This document shows positions 34,284-42,587 of a stretch of DNA of 64,000 bases, one piece after another (the first letter of the stretch is position 1; each line of letters starts with the position of its first letter). The notes under the pieces are model-generated. The model did no database searches. It was not told the origin of the DNA and saw only the letters and a program-made list of their open reading frames with translations. Source of the DNA: Bacteroidota bacterium (GTDB lineage Bacteria; Bacteroidota; Bacteroidia; Chitinophagales; Chitinophagaceae); contig VBAR01000007.1 in NCBI GenBank assembly GCA_005882315.1, positions 1 through 64,000 on the forward strand, in the 5' to 3' direction. The position numbers and the translations under genes were made by a program.

Positions 34284-34661
34284 ATGACACAAAAGAACAA
34301 AAAACAATTTGGTGTATGGATGGATACGCATCATGCAACAGTAGTAGGCAGGGCCAATGCAACTGCTGAAGATTTTACGGTGCTCGGTATTGCGGGCAAT
34401 GCCGGTGCCGAACATAATACCAGTGAAAAAAACGAACACAATGATGAACGAACATTACAGCATAAATTTTTTAAAGAAATTTTATCCTACATGCAAAACG
34501 CTGAGGAAGTACATTTGACTGGTACTGGTACTTCGCAGGAGCAGTTAATGCGTTACATGAAAGATACAGCGCAGTTTAAAAATACCGTTACACTGGAAAG
34601 CACTTCCAATAAAATGAGTGATGAGAACCTGGCTGCTTATATAGCGGCTAAGTTTAATTAA
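34284..34661 (+). CDS. Small protein, possible bacterial eRF1-like (baeRF) fold
   Basis: A 125-residue soluble protein. KKQFGVWMDTHHATVVGR at the N-terminus and FFKEILSYMQNAEEVHLTGT then VTLESTSNKMSDENLAAYIA resemble a class of short Bacteroidota proteins related to the bacterial eRF1 family, thought to act on ribosomes under stress. The GGQ motif of true release factors is absent. The classification is from pattern only. It lies alone between the cytochrome and the YccF genes. Confidence 0.5.
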   Translation: MTQKNKKQFGVWMDTHHATVVGRANATAEDFTVLGIAGNAGAEHNTSEKNEHNDERTLQHKFFKEILSYMQNAEEVHLTGTGTSQEQLMRYMKDTAQFKNTVTLESTSNKMSDENLAAYIAAKFN

Positions 34662-34704
34662 GACATTTTATTTTACGGACATGAACTAAGGCGAGGAAAA
34701 AAAA

Positions 34705-35079
34705 TCAATCCCAGATTATTTTCTTACCAAAAGGCATTAAAGATATTTCAACCAACTTAAAATGTTGCTGGCCCCAGGGAATACCAATTATTGTAATAGA
34801 TAATAAAATTCCCATGATAATATGAATGATGGCTGTGTACAGTCCTCCGAAAATCAGCCATATGATATTTGCCAACATTCCCAGGCAACCGGCATTGGAA
34901 CTGTCATACACTACTTTTTTTCCGAAGGGCCATAAGACTAATCCTGCCAGTTTAAAGCACTGAAGACCCCAGGGAATTCCTATAACTGTAATGCACAATA
35001 CAAGGCCGCCAATTAAATATCCAATTGCTGCGAACAAGCCCCCGAATAAAAGCCAGACGAGATTTCCTAGAAGATTCAT
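34705..35079 (-). CDS. YccF domain membrane protein
   Basis: A 124-residue inner-membrane protein with two copies of the YccF motif: LGNLVWLLFGGLFAAIGYLI with ITVIGIPWGLQCFKLAGL, and ANIIWLIFGGLYTAIIHII with ITIIGIPWGQQHFKLVEI. Each unit pairs a membrane helix with a GIPWG turn. YccF is linked to a putative ion-transport stress function in enterobacteria; the mechanism is unknown. Confidence 0.9.
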   Translation of the reverse strand: MNLLGNLVWLLFGGLFAAIGYLIGGLVLCITVIGIPWGLQCFKLAGLVLWPFGKKVVYDSSNAGCLGMLANIIWLIFGGLYTAIIHIIMGILLSITIIGIPWGQQHFKLVEISLMPFGKKIIWD

Positions 35080-35283
35080 TTGTGAATTTTAAAATTTAAT
35101 GCTGACAAGGCTCTGTTGGTGTAATCGAATATAGATGTTATGACGGATAAAAACCTGTGCACACAGAAAAATTAACTACATTAGTTGGTCTTAAATTTTA
35201 AAAACAGGAAGTGTAGTTGCAGCTATTATTACTCACCTGTTTATTTTACAACCTGGTTCAAACAGTCTAATCAATTTTTTCGG

Positions 35284-36066
35284 ATGGATAATCTAATTCA
35301 GAAATCAGTTTTACAAGTAGAGGAGCTGGATATTTTTTACGGCAGCTTCCAGGCGGTACGCAAAGTTTCTTTTGATGTAAAACCAGGAGAGATATTTGGT
35401 TTACTCGGACCAAATGGCGCAGGTAAAACCAGTACATTAAGTGCCATAGAAGGATTGCTGAAACCACAGTCGGGCAATATTACCGTAGCAGGTTTCAGTA
35501 TTAAGGATAAGCCATTGCATGTACGTGCCAATCTCGGTGTGCAATTACAGGCCACCAGTTTTCAACCCGAACTTTCTGTAATGGAAATCCTGAAATTATA
35601 TGCGGGCATTCATGCTGTGGAAATGAATGATGAAAAGTTGCGGACAATATTATCGAATATCAAATTGGAAGATGCAGGCTCAAAGCGTTTCGGACAACTT
35701 TCCGGCGGACAGCAGCAACGTGTATCACTGGTGATAGCCATGATACATGAACCGCGGCTGCTATTGCTGGATGAACCGACTACGGGTCTTGATCCGCAAT
35801 CACGCCGTCAGCTATGGGAACGTATGGAGGCCTTGCGGGAAAAAGATCATGGCGTCCTGCTTACGACGCATTCAATGGAAGAAGCCGAAGCTGTATGTGA
35901 TCGTATCGCCATTATTGATCATGGAAAGATCATTACCATTGATACACCTGCCTCTTTAATAGAAAAGCATCGCAACGATCCGGAAGTGATCAGCGCTTCA
36001 CGTAAAGGAAAGATCACACTTGAAGATGTATTTATCGGTCTTACCGGGAAAGCTATTCGTTCATAA
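35284..36066 (+). CDS. ABC transporter ATP-binding protein (ABC-2 exporter)
   Basis: About 260 residues. The start is the ATG at 35284, just before the nucleotide-binding fold (the open frame extends upstream to 35185 without ABC-like sequence). Motifs: Walker A GPNGAGKTS, Q-loop near LGVQLQATSFQPEL, signature LSGGQQQR, Walker B LLLLDEPTTGLDPQ, H-loop LLTTHSMEEAE. This is the CcmA/drug-exporter type with one NBD per chain. It is followed after 13 bp by its permease; the substrate is unknown, possibly a lipid or a drug. Confidence 0.92.
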   Translation: MDNLIQKSVLQVEELDIFYGSFQAVRKVSFDVKPGEIFGLLGPNGAGKTSTLSAIEGLLKPQSGNITVAGFSIKDKPLHVRANLGVQLQATSFQPELSVMEILKLYAGIHAVEMNDEKLRTILSNIKLEDAGSKRFGQLSGGQQQRVSLVIAMIHEPRLLLLDEPTTGLDPQSRRQLWERMEALREKDHGVLLTTHSMEEAEAVCDRIAIIDHGKIITIDTPASLIEKHRNDPEVISASRKGKITLEDVFIGLTGKAIRS

Positions 36067-36079
36067 CAAAAAAACAAAC

Positions 36080-36829
36080 ATGCAAACTACTATACCATCC
36101 ATATCAACTGTACTTTCTTCCCTGCTTCGTGCCGACTTTACTACGCAATGGCGCAACAGAAGATCAGTCATACTTGTAGTACTGGTGCCGGTTGTAATAC
36201 TTATTTCCTGGAAAGGACTGGTAGAAAAACTCGGTGGAACTTTTGTGCTTTCCAATTCCATTACGATCGGGTTGAATGCGATCGGGCTGATGGGTTATTC
36301 CAATGCGATTGCCCGTGACCGTGATAAAGGAGTGTTTCAGCGTTTAAGGGTAGCCCCAATACCTTCCTGGTCTATTATGCTCAGTCGCCTGCTGGTGCAA
36401 TTGGCAATGATATTAACAGTAACCGCTGCTGTATTTATAACCGGATATTATTTCGACAAAATAAGTCTCAGCCCTGCCGGCTATGCATTGGGCTTTGTCG
36501 CTGCATTTGTCGGGGGTACAGTTTATCTCGCATTGGGGCAGGCTATCGTTGGGCTTATAAAAAACCCGGAGACGGTCAATGCGGTTACACGTCTTACCTA
36601 TTTTGTTTTTATCATGATCGGTATGTTTGGCGAGCTGGGTATGCTGGGGCACCAATTGGGAGAAGCGGTGCGATGGTCGCCATATGGTGCAGTGAAAAGA
36701 TTACTCTCTGCCAGTATGGACCCGCATACATGGACACAGGACACAACCTTATCTTTATTAGTAACCATTGGCTATACAATTGTTTTTACCACACTTGGCA
36801 TTAAATGGTTCAAATGGAATACACGATGA
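36080..36829 (+). CDS. ABC-2 type transporter permease
   Basis: About 249 residues from the ATG at 36080 (the frame opens at 36020 inside the ATPase gene). Six membrane helices: RRSVILVVLVPVVILISW at the start, then LSRLLVQLAMILTVTAAVFI, AGYALGFVAAFVGGTVYLAL and others, with RDRDKGVFQRLRVAPIPSW, the amphipathic loop typical of ABC-2 permeases. It partners the preceding ATPase as a two-gene exporter. No fusion or regulator gene nearby. Confidence 0.88.
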   Translation: MQTTIPSISTVLSSLLRADFTTQWRNRRSVILVVLVPVVILISWKGLVEKLGGTFVLSNSITIGLNAIGLMGYSNAIARDRDKGVFQRLRVAPIPSWSIMLSRLLVQLAMILTVTAAVFITGYYFDKISLSPAGYALGFVAAFVGGTVYLALGQAIVGLIKNPETVNAVTRLTYFVFIMIGMFGELGMLGHQLGEAVRWSPYGAVKRLLSASMDPHTWTQDTTLSLLVTIGYTIVFTTLGIKWFKWNTR

Positions 36830-36926
36830 GATGTCTCACCTAGTTTTTTAAGTTGAAGGTTTTGATAGACTGAGCCCGGCATATCAAGACTCTGATAGGC
36901 TGGAATTTTTGTTGTTTATCGGTTGC

Positions 36927-36966
36927 CGTTGGTGGGCTAAACACTTGCCCAGGCCTCACACCAACG
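36927..36966. repeat. Inverted repeat CGTTGGTG / CACCAACG with internal GGGC/GCCC
   Basis: Perfect 8-bp arms at 36927-36934 and 36959-36966 with a second internal GGGC...GCCC pairing. It lies downstream of the orphan gene at 37009-37470, which has another imperfect palindrome on its other side. Confidence 0.6.
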
Positions 36967-37008
36967 ATGGCGTGCTTCTTTCGGAGAACTACCAACAAGA
37001 ACGAAAAT

Positions 37009-37470
37009 TTAGACGATAAAACATTTATACATAATAAATGAAAAAAGTAGTACTAACATATTTCCTAATAAGAAACGATTATAAGCAGTTCTAGAATTTC
37101 TAGTTGCCCAATTTACAATTGCCTTAAATGCGAGCCATCCTCCCAATATTTTCATTTGATCGTTATCATAAAGTAGTGGAAAAAGAATTAATTCAAAGGA
37201 ACCAATGATATATGGTAGCCAGTAGTCATCTATTTTATATTCCCCATTGAATCCTAAAAAAGACTTTTTAAAGTAAAACATTCGAGACTTTTTTCTTACA
37301 TCAATAAGTTTCTTATCAAATTGATCGTTCTCATTTATGGTTTCTCCATTGTAATGAGCTAAACTTTTAAAAATGCAAAGAATGAACCGAACAATTAATG
37401 CAAAAAATAGTGCAGTAGTAAAATAGTATATGGTAAGGCCTGAAGGAAATTTGTCCAATATTTCTTTCAT
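37009..37470 (-). CDS. Orphan membrane protein, unknown
   Basis: A 153-residue protein with four predicted membrane helices (YYFTTALFFALIVRFILCIF, then YIIGSFELILFPLLY, IVNWATR-adjacent and NRFLLGNMLVLLFSFIMY). No family recognised. Base composition is more AT-rich than the flanking ABC and lepA genes, and structured palindromes lie on both sides (36927-36966 and 37522-37560), so it may be a horizontally acquired single-gene insertion. Confidence 0.55.
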   Translation of the reverse strand: MKEILDKFPSGLTIYYFTTALFFALIVRFILCIFKSLAHYNGETINENDQFDKKLIDVRKKSRMFYFKKSFLGFNGEYKIDDYWLPYIIGSFELILFPLLYDNDQMKILGGWLAFKAIVNWATRNSRTAYNRFLLGNMLVLLFSFIMYKCFIV

Positions 37471-37521
37471 AACTTATTATTTAAGATGTCACTTTATTGA
37501 AAGATAAATAGAATTACCGAA

Positions 37522-37560
37522 CCCCTGAACGGAGCGTCGCAACAGACGTTCAATCAGGGC
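37522..37560. repeat. Imperfect palindrome CCCTGAACG ... CGTTCAATCAGGG
   Basis: CCCTGAACG at 37523-37531 pairs with CGTTCA...CAGGG at 37547-37559 across GCGTCGCAAC. It lies between the orphan gene start and the lepA promoter. Confidence 0.45.
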
Positions 37561-37604
37561 TCAAATGCTGGTAACATAATGCCTTCTAAACGACCTAAAA
37601 CCTT

Positions 37605-37612
37605 TACCTTTG
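37605..37612 (+). promoter_or_regulatory. Bacteroidota -7 promoter box for lepA
   Basis: TACCTTTG matches TAnnTTTG and ends 28 bp before the ATG at 37641, giving a normal short leader. Confidence 0.5.
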
Positions 37613-37640
37613 CCCACCTGAAAATGAGGCTTTAAAGTTT

Positions 37641-39434
37641 ATGAAGAATATCCGCAATTTCTGCATTATCGCACATATTGACCATGGCAAATCTACCCTG
37701 GCTGACAGGTTATTACAAAGCACTGGCACCATTAGCGACCGTGATATGATGGACCAGGTACTGGATGATATGGACCTGGAACGTGAAAAAGGTATTACCA
37801 TTAAAAGCCATGCGATACAGATCAATTACCAGCATAAGAACGGGCAGGAATATATTCTGAACCTGATCGATACTCCCGGCCACGTGGATTTTAGTTATGA
37901 AGTAAGCCGTGCACTTGCTGCCTGCGAAGGTTGCCTGCTGTTGGTAGATGCATCGCAGGGTATTCAGGCGCAAACAATTTCTAATTTGTATCTCGCTATT
38001 GATAATAACCTTGAGATCATTCCTGTCATCAACAAGATTGATATGGATGGCGCCATGGTGGAAGAAGTACAGGACCAGATCATTGAACTGATCGGCTGTA
38101 AGAAAGAAGATATTTTACTGGCCAGTGCAAGAACAGGATTGGGCGTTCCTGAGATTCTGGAAGCGATAGTAGAAAAAATTCCTGCGCCTCAGGGTGATGA
38201 AAATGCGCCGCTGCAGGCACTGGTGTTTGACAGTGTGTTCAATAGTTTTCGCGGTATCATTGTTTACTACCGCATCATGAGTGGTAAAATTAAAAAAGGC
38301 GATAAAGTAAAATTTGTTTCTACCGACCTTGAATATGGAGCTGATGAAGTGGGCATTTTAAAACTAAAAATGTCGGAGCGGCAGGAGGTAGGTTGTGGTG
38401 ATGTAGGATATATCATTACCGGTATTAAAAATGCAAAGGAAGTAAGGGTAGGAGATACGCTGACGCTGGCGAATAATCCTAATCCTGAAATGATAAAAGG
38501 TTTTGTGGAAGTAAAGCCAATGGTTTTTGCCGGCATCTTCCCGGTGGATACAGACGATTTTGCTGAGCTCCGTGAGTGTATGGATAAACTGCAACTGAAT
38601 GATGCTTCGCTGACTTTTGAATTAGAAACATCGCAGGCTTTAGGCTTTGGTTTCCGTTGCGGCTTCCTTGGTTTACTGCATATGGAAATTATACAGGAAC
38701 GTTTGGAACGTGAGTTTAATCAAACCGTAATTACGACGGTGCCCAACGTAAGTTTTTTTGCTACATTGACCAATGGCGATAAAAAAATTGTAAATAACCC
38801 GACAGAGTTTCCTGATCCTGTAAGAACAGAGCGGATAGAAGAACCTTTTATTAAAGCGCAGATAATTACCAAGCCTGATTATATAGGAAACATCATGACG
38901 TTGTGTTTGGGTAAACGTGGTATTCTCGTAAATCAAAGTTACCTGACACAAACCCGTGTTGAGTTGATATTTGAAATGCCACTTACCGAGATCGTTTTTG
39001 ATTTTTATGATAAACTGAAATCGCAAACCCGTGGTTATGCATCGTTCGATTATCATCCTATTGGCTACCGCGATAGTGATATTGTGAAAATGGATATTCT
39101 CTTGAATGGCGATAAGGTGGATGCATTGAGTGCTTTGATACATCGTGGACGTTCACAGGATTTTGGGCGCAAGCTTTGTGAAAAGTTGAAAGAGCTGGTT
39201 CCCCGCCAGCAGTTCCAGATAGCGATACAGGCTGCTATTGGTGCAAAGGTTATATCAAGAGAAACTATTTCTGCGATGCGGAAAGATGTAACTGCAAAAT
39301 GTTATGGTGGTGATATAAGCCGTAAACGTAAATTATTAGAAAAACAGAAAGAAGGTAAGAAACGTATGCGCCAGATAGGAACGGTAGAAGTTCCGCAGGA
39401 AGCGTTTTTGGCTGTGTTGAAGTTGGATGATTGA
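37641..39434 (+). CDS. lepA: Elongation factor 4
   Basis: LepA/EF4 is a cytosolic translational GTPase that back-translocates or remodels stalled ribosomes. At 597 residues it is full length. The G-domain starts [20 protein letters not shown] (P-loop AHIDHGKS), with G3 DTPGH, G4 NKID and G5 in LASARTGLG; domain II, an EF-G-like domain III and V, and the LepA-specific C-terminal domain ([16 protein letters not shown]) follow. It is monocistronic, with a TAnnTTTG box upstream and an inverted repeat after it. Confidence 0.97.
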   Translation: MKNIRNFCIIAHIDHGKSTLADRLLQSTGTISDRDMMDQVLDDMDLEREKGITIKSHAIQINYQHKNGQEYILNLIDTPGHVDFSYEVSRALAACEGCLLLVDASQGIQAQTISNLYLAIDNNLEIIPVINKIDMDGAMVEEVQDQIIELIGCKKEDILLASARTGLGVPEILEAIVEKIPAPQGDENAPLQALVFDSVFNSFRGIIVYYRIMSGKIKKGDKVKFVSTDLEYGADEVGILKLKMSERQEVGCGDVGYIITGIKNAKEVRVGDTLTLANNPNPEMIKGFVEVKPMVFAGIFPVDTDDFAELRECMDKLQLNDASLTFELETSQALGFGFRCGFLGLLHMEIIQERLEREFNQTVITTVPNVSFFATLTNGDKKIVNNPTEFPDPVRTERIEEPFIKAQIITKPDYIGNIMTLCLGKRGILVNQSYLTQTRVELIFEMPLTEIVFDFYDKLKSQTRGYASFDYHPIGYRDSDIVKMDILLNGDKVDALSALIHRGRSQDFGRKLCEKLKELVPRQQFQIAIQAAIGAKVISRETISAMRKDVTAKCYGGDISRKRKLLEKQKEGKKRMRQIGTVEVPQEAFLAVLKLDD

Positions 39435-39439
39435 TTTTT

Positions 39440-39502
39440 AATTATGAATTATGAATGATGAGTTATGAATGAATGTTTCGAAGTTTATACCAATTCATAA
39501 TT
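39440..39502. repeat. Inverted repeat AATTATGAATT / AATTCATAATT between convergent genes
   Basis: Perfect 11-bp arms at 39440-39450 and 39492-39502, with degenerate ATGAAT tandem repeats in the loop. It sits exactly at the 3' junction of lepA and the convergent gene at 39503, so it may end transcription from both sides. The same sequence style is widely dispersed in Bacteroidota. Confidence 0.6.
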
Positions 39503-40480
39503 CTAATTGTCTTTCTTCTTCTTATTCTTTTCCGATTTTTCCTGCAACTTTTCTTCATTTTTATTTCCACGGTTGTCCATGAGTTGTTCGCCGACCGGCG
39601 CCTGCCCATCCTGAAGCTTAAAAGTGAAAACTTTTTCGATATGTACCCAGCGGCCATTTTCCCAGGTGAATCCTTCATAATCCCCATCGGGTACAAAGGT
39701 CCATTTGCGTTCGGGTTCGTCTGTTTCTGATATTAAATGATCAACCAATATCTTTTTTTCTTCTGCAATAAAATTTACCAATGTAGACGCATCTTTTTTA
39801 TACTCGATGCTGTAACGGAATGCTGGTGGTTTAGGAATACTATCTTTTTCAAAACTGAAATATGGGCCTCCGAAGACAGGTTCATTACGTTCATTAAAGG
39901 TCATTACCTCGATCCATTTTTTATTGCTGCGTAGTTCATTATAATCAATGCCAAAAAGTGTGTAATAATTCTTGCCTTTAAATTGTGTTTTCACCATATT
40001 ATAATAAACAGCGCCGATCCAGTTAAGATTATTTCGGACAGAATCACCGGCACCCGTAGTGAACTCAGAAAAATCACGCAACGGAATAAATTTTGAAACA
40101 CCGTTTATTGGTTTGAATTGTATCACGCCACGCTGACGATGATAGTAATCGCTGTAACTGATATTCCAGGTGATGATGCGGAAACTGGTATCGGGTGCAT
40201 ATAGTTTCGCTATGCCTATAACCGAATCCAGCGGGTAGTAAAATGAATTTTTAATGAGCAATGTTCTTACCAGTGTTTTTACAAACTGGCTGTCACTAAT
40301 CATGCGGCCGGCTGTGTTACTGTCCAGCACAATATCACGGCTAAGTGATTTCAGCGTATCTTCTTTGAGAATTAATTGTTTTTTATCCGATGAGGAGATG
40401 GACGGCTGGGCAAAAAGAGGGCCGGAACAAACCAGCATCAAGATCATAAGAGAGAAGAACAAGGGGCGTTTATTTTTCAC
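39503..40480 (-). CDS. Secreted protein of unknown function, Chitinophagaceae type
   Basis: A 325-residue exported protein: signal peptide PLFFSLMILMLVCSGPLFAQ, then a helical stretch (KKQLILKEDTLKSLSRDIVL), and a beta-rich core with the notable strings FRIITWNISYSDYYHRQRG, NWIGAVYYNMVKTQFKG and YYTLFGIDYNELRSNKKWIE. The C-terminus is a Lys/Glu tail (EEKLQEKSEKNKKKKDN). I do not recognise a named family; it resembles proteins annotated as hypothetical in Chitinophagaceae. It could be the last gene of the heptose operon 185 bp upstream, but a palindrome separates them. Confidence 0.65.
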   Translation of the reverse strand: MKNKRPLFFSLMILMLVCSGPLFAQPSISSSDKKQLILKEDTLKSLSRDIVLDSNTAGRMISDSQFVKTLVRTLLIKNSFYYPLDSVIGIAKLYAPDTSFRIITWNISYSDYYHRQRGVIQFKPINGVSKFIPLRDFSEFTTGAGDSVRNNLNWIGAVYYNMVKTQFKGKNYYTLFGIDYNELRSNKKWIEVMTFNERNEPVFGGPYFSFEKDSIPKPPAFRYSIEYKKDASTLVNFIAEEKKILVDHLISETDEPERKWTFVPDGDYEGFTWENGRWVHIEKVFTFKLQDGQAPVGEQLMDNRGNKNEEKLQEKSEKNKKKKDN

Positions 40481-40566
40481 CGGATGAATTTAAAGTGATT
40501 CAAAGTTAGGCTATTCATTGATGCTTTAAACGCAGGAATGGTTGTAAATATTTTATGTTTCGATTA

Positions 40567-40655
40567 TTGAACCACATAGGACATAGAAAACAGAGATGTT
40601 CACATAGAAATTTCTATGTGTAATCCTATTGTGCCCTATGTTCTATGTGGTTCAA
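40567..40655. repeat. Nested palindrome, 89 bp
   Basis: Outer arms TTGAACCACATAG (40567-40579) and CTATGTGGTTCAA (40643-40655) are perfectly complementary. At the centre lies a perfect 20-bp palindrome CACATAGAAATTTCTATGTG (40601-40620). It lies 10 bp after the stop of the hddC-gmhB gene, where it may also shape the 3' end of the operon transcript. Confidence 0.8.
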
Positions 40656-40664
40656 AGAAAATAT

Positions 40665-41969
40665 TCACAAAGCTTTTGCAAATGCCAGTAGTGAATCGAA
40701 ACGAAAATCGATATCCGGGTGGGGAAAGTGTACTTCAGGGTTGGTAGTAGCAAGGAAAACGGTATGCATACCGGCATTACGGCCAAAAAGCATATCAGTG
40801 AGTTTGTTGCCTACCATCAGGCTTTTTGATAGATCAATATCAGGGAAATCGGCTTTGGCCTGCAAGGCCATACCCGGGTTGGGTTTCCGGTTGAAATTAT
40901 TTTTTTCAGTAGAAGTACAGTAGTAAATATCATCGATCCTTCCGCCAGATGATTCAATAGCAGGTTGCATATAACCATGAATGCCTACAAGATCATCCTC
41001 CGTCATTAATCCTTTTCCAACGCCACGCTGGTTGGTGACCATGACAATATGTTTGAACTTCGGCGCTACTATTTTCATCGCATCAAGTACGCCATCGAGA
41101 AAACGGAATTCATCTTTATGCAGAATATACTCTTCAAATTTTTCATGATTGATGACGCCATCACGGTCGAGGAATAATGTCCAGTTATTATCGATCATTT
41201 TCAGATCCGGCTTAATGTAGGCCAGTTCGGTTTGTGCCCTGTTATAATCTTCAGGTATGCCAATATCAATAAAATATTCATCCTGTACATAGCCATAGAT
41301 CTTTTTTTCTTTATACAATGCTTCAAGATAATTTTTTTCGAATGAAAATTTAGCAGGAAACTCTGAATCAAGGAATTTGGAAACATTCATTACATATACG
41401 CCGCCATTGATCAGTCCTTCATCATAATATTTTTTCTCTCGAAAGCTTTTTACCGAATTATTCTTTTCCAGTTCAACCACACCATAGCGGTCAAATCTCT
41501 TCATCGGTTTAAGCAGCAGCGTACATTCAGCCTCTTGTTGTTTATGAAAATGAAAAGCGTCTACCGCATTTATTTTATAAAGCGTATCGCCATTTACCAC
41601 CAGTACATTTTCTTCTGTTGCATTTTCCAGAGCAAGTTTGATGGCGCCACCAGTGCCCAGCGGTTCATCTTCAATTACAGACTGGTAATTGATGGTTGCA
41701 AATCTTTCCTGTAAAAAATTTTCGATCAGCTCATGTTTGTAACCAAGAGAGAAAATAAATTTTTCAATTCCCTGCGATAAAAGATAACGGATAACATAAG
41801 TAAGAAAAGGTTCTCCGGCAACTGGTGCCATGCATTTGGGCAGATCGGGAACAGTATCACGCAGCCTTGTGCCGAGTCCACCTGCTAATATGATACACTC
41901 CTTTAAACCCCCAAACCCCCTAAAGGGGGCTTTCGCAGAATCATTTTGATTGAGTCTTACTTCTGTCAA
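40665..41969 (-). CDS. Fused D-glycero-D-manno-heptose 1-phosphate guanylyltransferase / heptose bisphosphatase
   Basis: A 434-residue two-domain enzyme. Residues about 24-255 form a nucleotidyltransferase: ILAGGLGTRL (signature), then VVNGDTLY metal-binding Asp. Residues about 265-434 form a HAD hydrolase of the GmhB type: FLDRDGVINHE (catalytic DxD), VTNQRGVGKG and a C-terminal PNPGM plus GNKLTDM. Together they dephosphorylate heptose 1,7-bisphosphate and make GDP-heptose; separate hddC and gmhB genes are more usual. The first 22 codons read through a GGGGG/CCCCC palindrome at 41905-41935, an N-terminal oddity. It ends the hddA-gmhA operon. Confidence 0.85.
   Translation of the reverse strand: MTEVRLNQNDSAKAPFRGFGGLKECIILAGGLGTRLRDTVPDLPKCMAPVAGEPFLTYVIRYLLSQGIEKFIFSLGYKHELIENFLQERFATINYQSVIEDEPLGTGGAIKLALENATEENVLVVNGDTLYKINAVDAFHFHKQQEAECTLLLKPMKRFDRYGVVELEKNNSVKSFREKKYYDEGLINGGVYVMNVSKFLDSEFPAKFSFEKNYLEALYKEKKIYGYVQDEYFIDIGIPEDYNRAQTELAYIKPDLKMIDNNWTLFLDRDGVINHEKFEEYILHKDEFRFLDGVLDAMKIVAPKFKHIVMVTNQRGVGKGLMTEDDLVGIHGYMQPAIESSGGRIDDIYYCTSTEKNNFNRKPNPGMALQAKADFPDIDLSKSLMVGNKLTDMLFGRNAGMHTVFLATTNPEVHFPHPDIDFRFDSLLAFAKAL
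41905..41935. repeat. Palindrome inside the 5' end of the hddC-gmhB gene
   Basis: CCCCC TAAA GGGGG (41916-41929), with a further run of C at 41908-41912, falls within the first 22 codons and encodes KAPFRGFGGL. Homologues normally start at the KECIILAGG segment, so these codons look like an acquired extension. The hairpin resembles dispersed CCCCTAAAGGGG-type repeats. Confidence 0.65.
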
Positions 41970-41990
41970 CGTTAATGCTTTTATAATCGA

Positions 41991-42563
41991 TCAGCCAAAA
42001 TAATTCTTTTCAACAAGTTCGCAGATGATATGACCAACCAGTATATGGCTCTCCTGTATCCTTGGTGTATCGGTTGAAGGAATATTGATCAGGAAATCAC
42101 TTAGCTCTTTCATTTTACCTCCGGTTGATCCTGTCATACCTATTGTAATGATCTCTTTCTTCTTTGCTGTTTCAAACGCTTTTACAATATTGCCTGAGTT
42201 GCCTGAAGTGGAAAGACCTATCAGTATATCTCCGGCTTTGCCAATTCCATCGATCAATCTTGAGTAAATAACATCATAAGAGTAATCGTTAGCAACTGCA
42301 GTTAAATAGGAAGTATTACAATGCAATGCTTCAGCAGGCAATGCTTTTCTGTCTTTATAAAACCGACCGGAGAATTCTGCTGCAAGATGCTGTGCGTCGG
42401 CAGCACTGCCACCGTTGCCGCAGAAATAAACATGTTTGCCATTTTTAAAGGCATTGGTGATCACTTCAACCGTTTCATTAATCACATGAATCAATTCATC
42501 ATCATCCAATACAAGTCTTTTTACATTGATCGATGCCTGAATGATATTTTTAATTTTTTCCAT
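41991..42563 (-). CDS. gmhA: D-sedoheptulose 7-phosphate isomerase
   Basis: GmhA converts sedoheptulose 7-phosphate to D-glycero-D-manno-heptose 7-phosphate, the first step of ADP/GDP-heptose synthesis; cytosolic SIS-domain enzyme. Signatures: YFCGNGGSAADAQHLAAEF at about residues 46-64, LIGLSTSGNSGNIVKAFE and the catalytic-region ESHILVGHIICELVE at the C-terminus. 190 residues, normal length. It lies between hddA (24 bp upstream) and the hddC-gmhB fusion (21 bp downstream). Confidence 0.93.
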   Translation of the reverse strand: MEKIKNIIQASINVKRLVLDDDELIHVINETVEVITNAFKNGKHVYFCGNGGSAADAQHLAAEFSGRFYKDRKALPAEALHCNTSYLTAVANDYSYDVIYSRLIDGIGKAGDILIGLSTSGNSGNIVKAFETAKKKEIITIGMTGSTGGKMKELSDFLINIPSTDTPRIQESHILVGHIICELVEKNYFG

Positions 42564-42587
42564 AGTAGAATTTTTAAATCACTTGCT

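Noticed and set aside
36927-36966. Integron attC site
   Set aside because: The arms CGTTGGTG/CACCAACG do not fit the GTTRRRY/RYYYAAC core sites, and no integron integrase is present.
39440-39502. Tandem ATGAAT-type repeats near the end of lepA, considered as a CRISPR-like array
   Set aside because: The repeats are 6-8 bp, degenerate and without spacers of uniform length; they are part of an inverted repeat at a convergent gene junction.
39503-40480. Gliding-motility protein GldN
   Set aside because: Length and signal peptide fit, but the conserved strings do not match GldN as I know it, and no gldKLM genes are adjacent.
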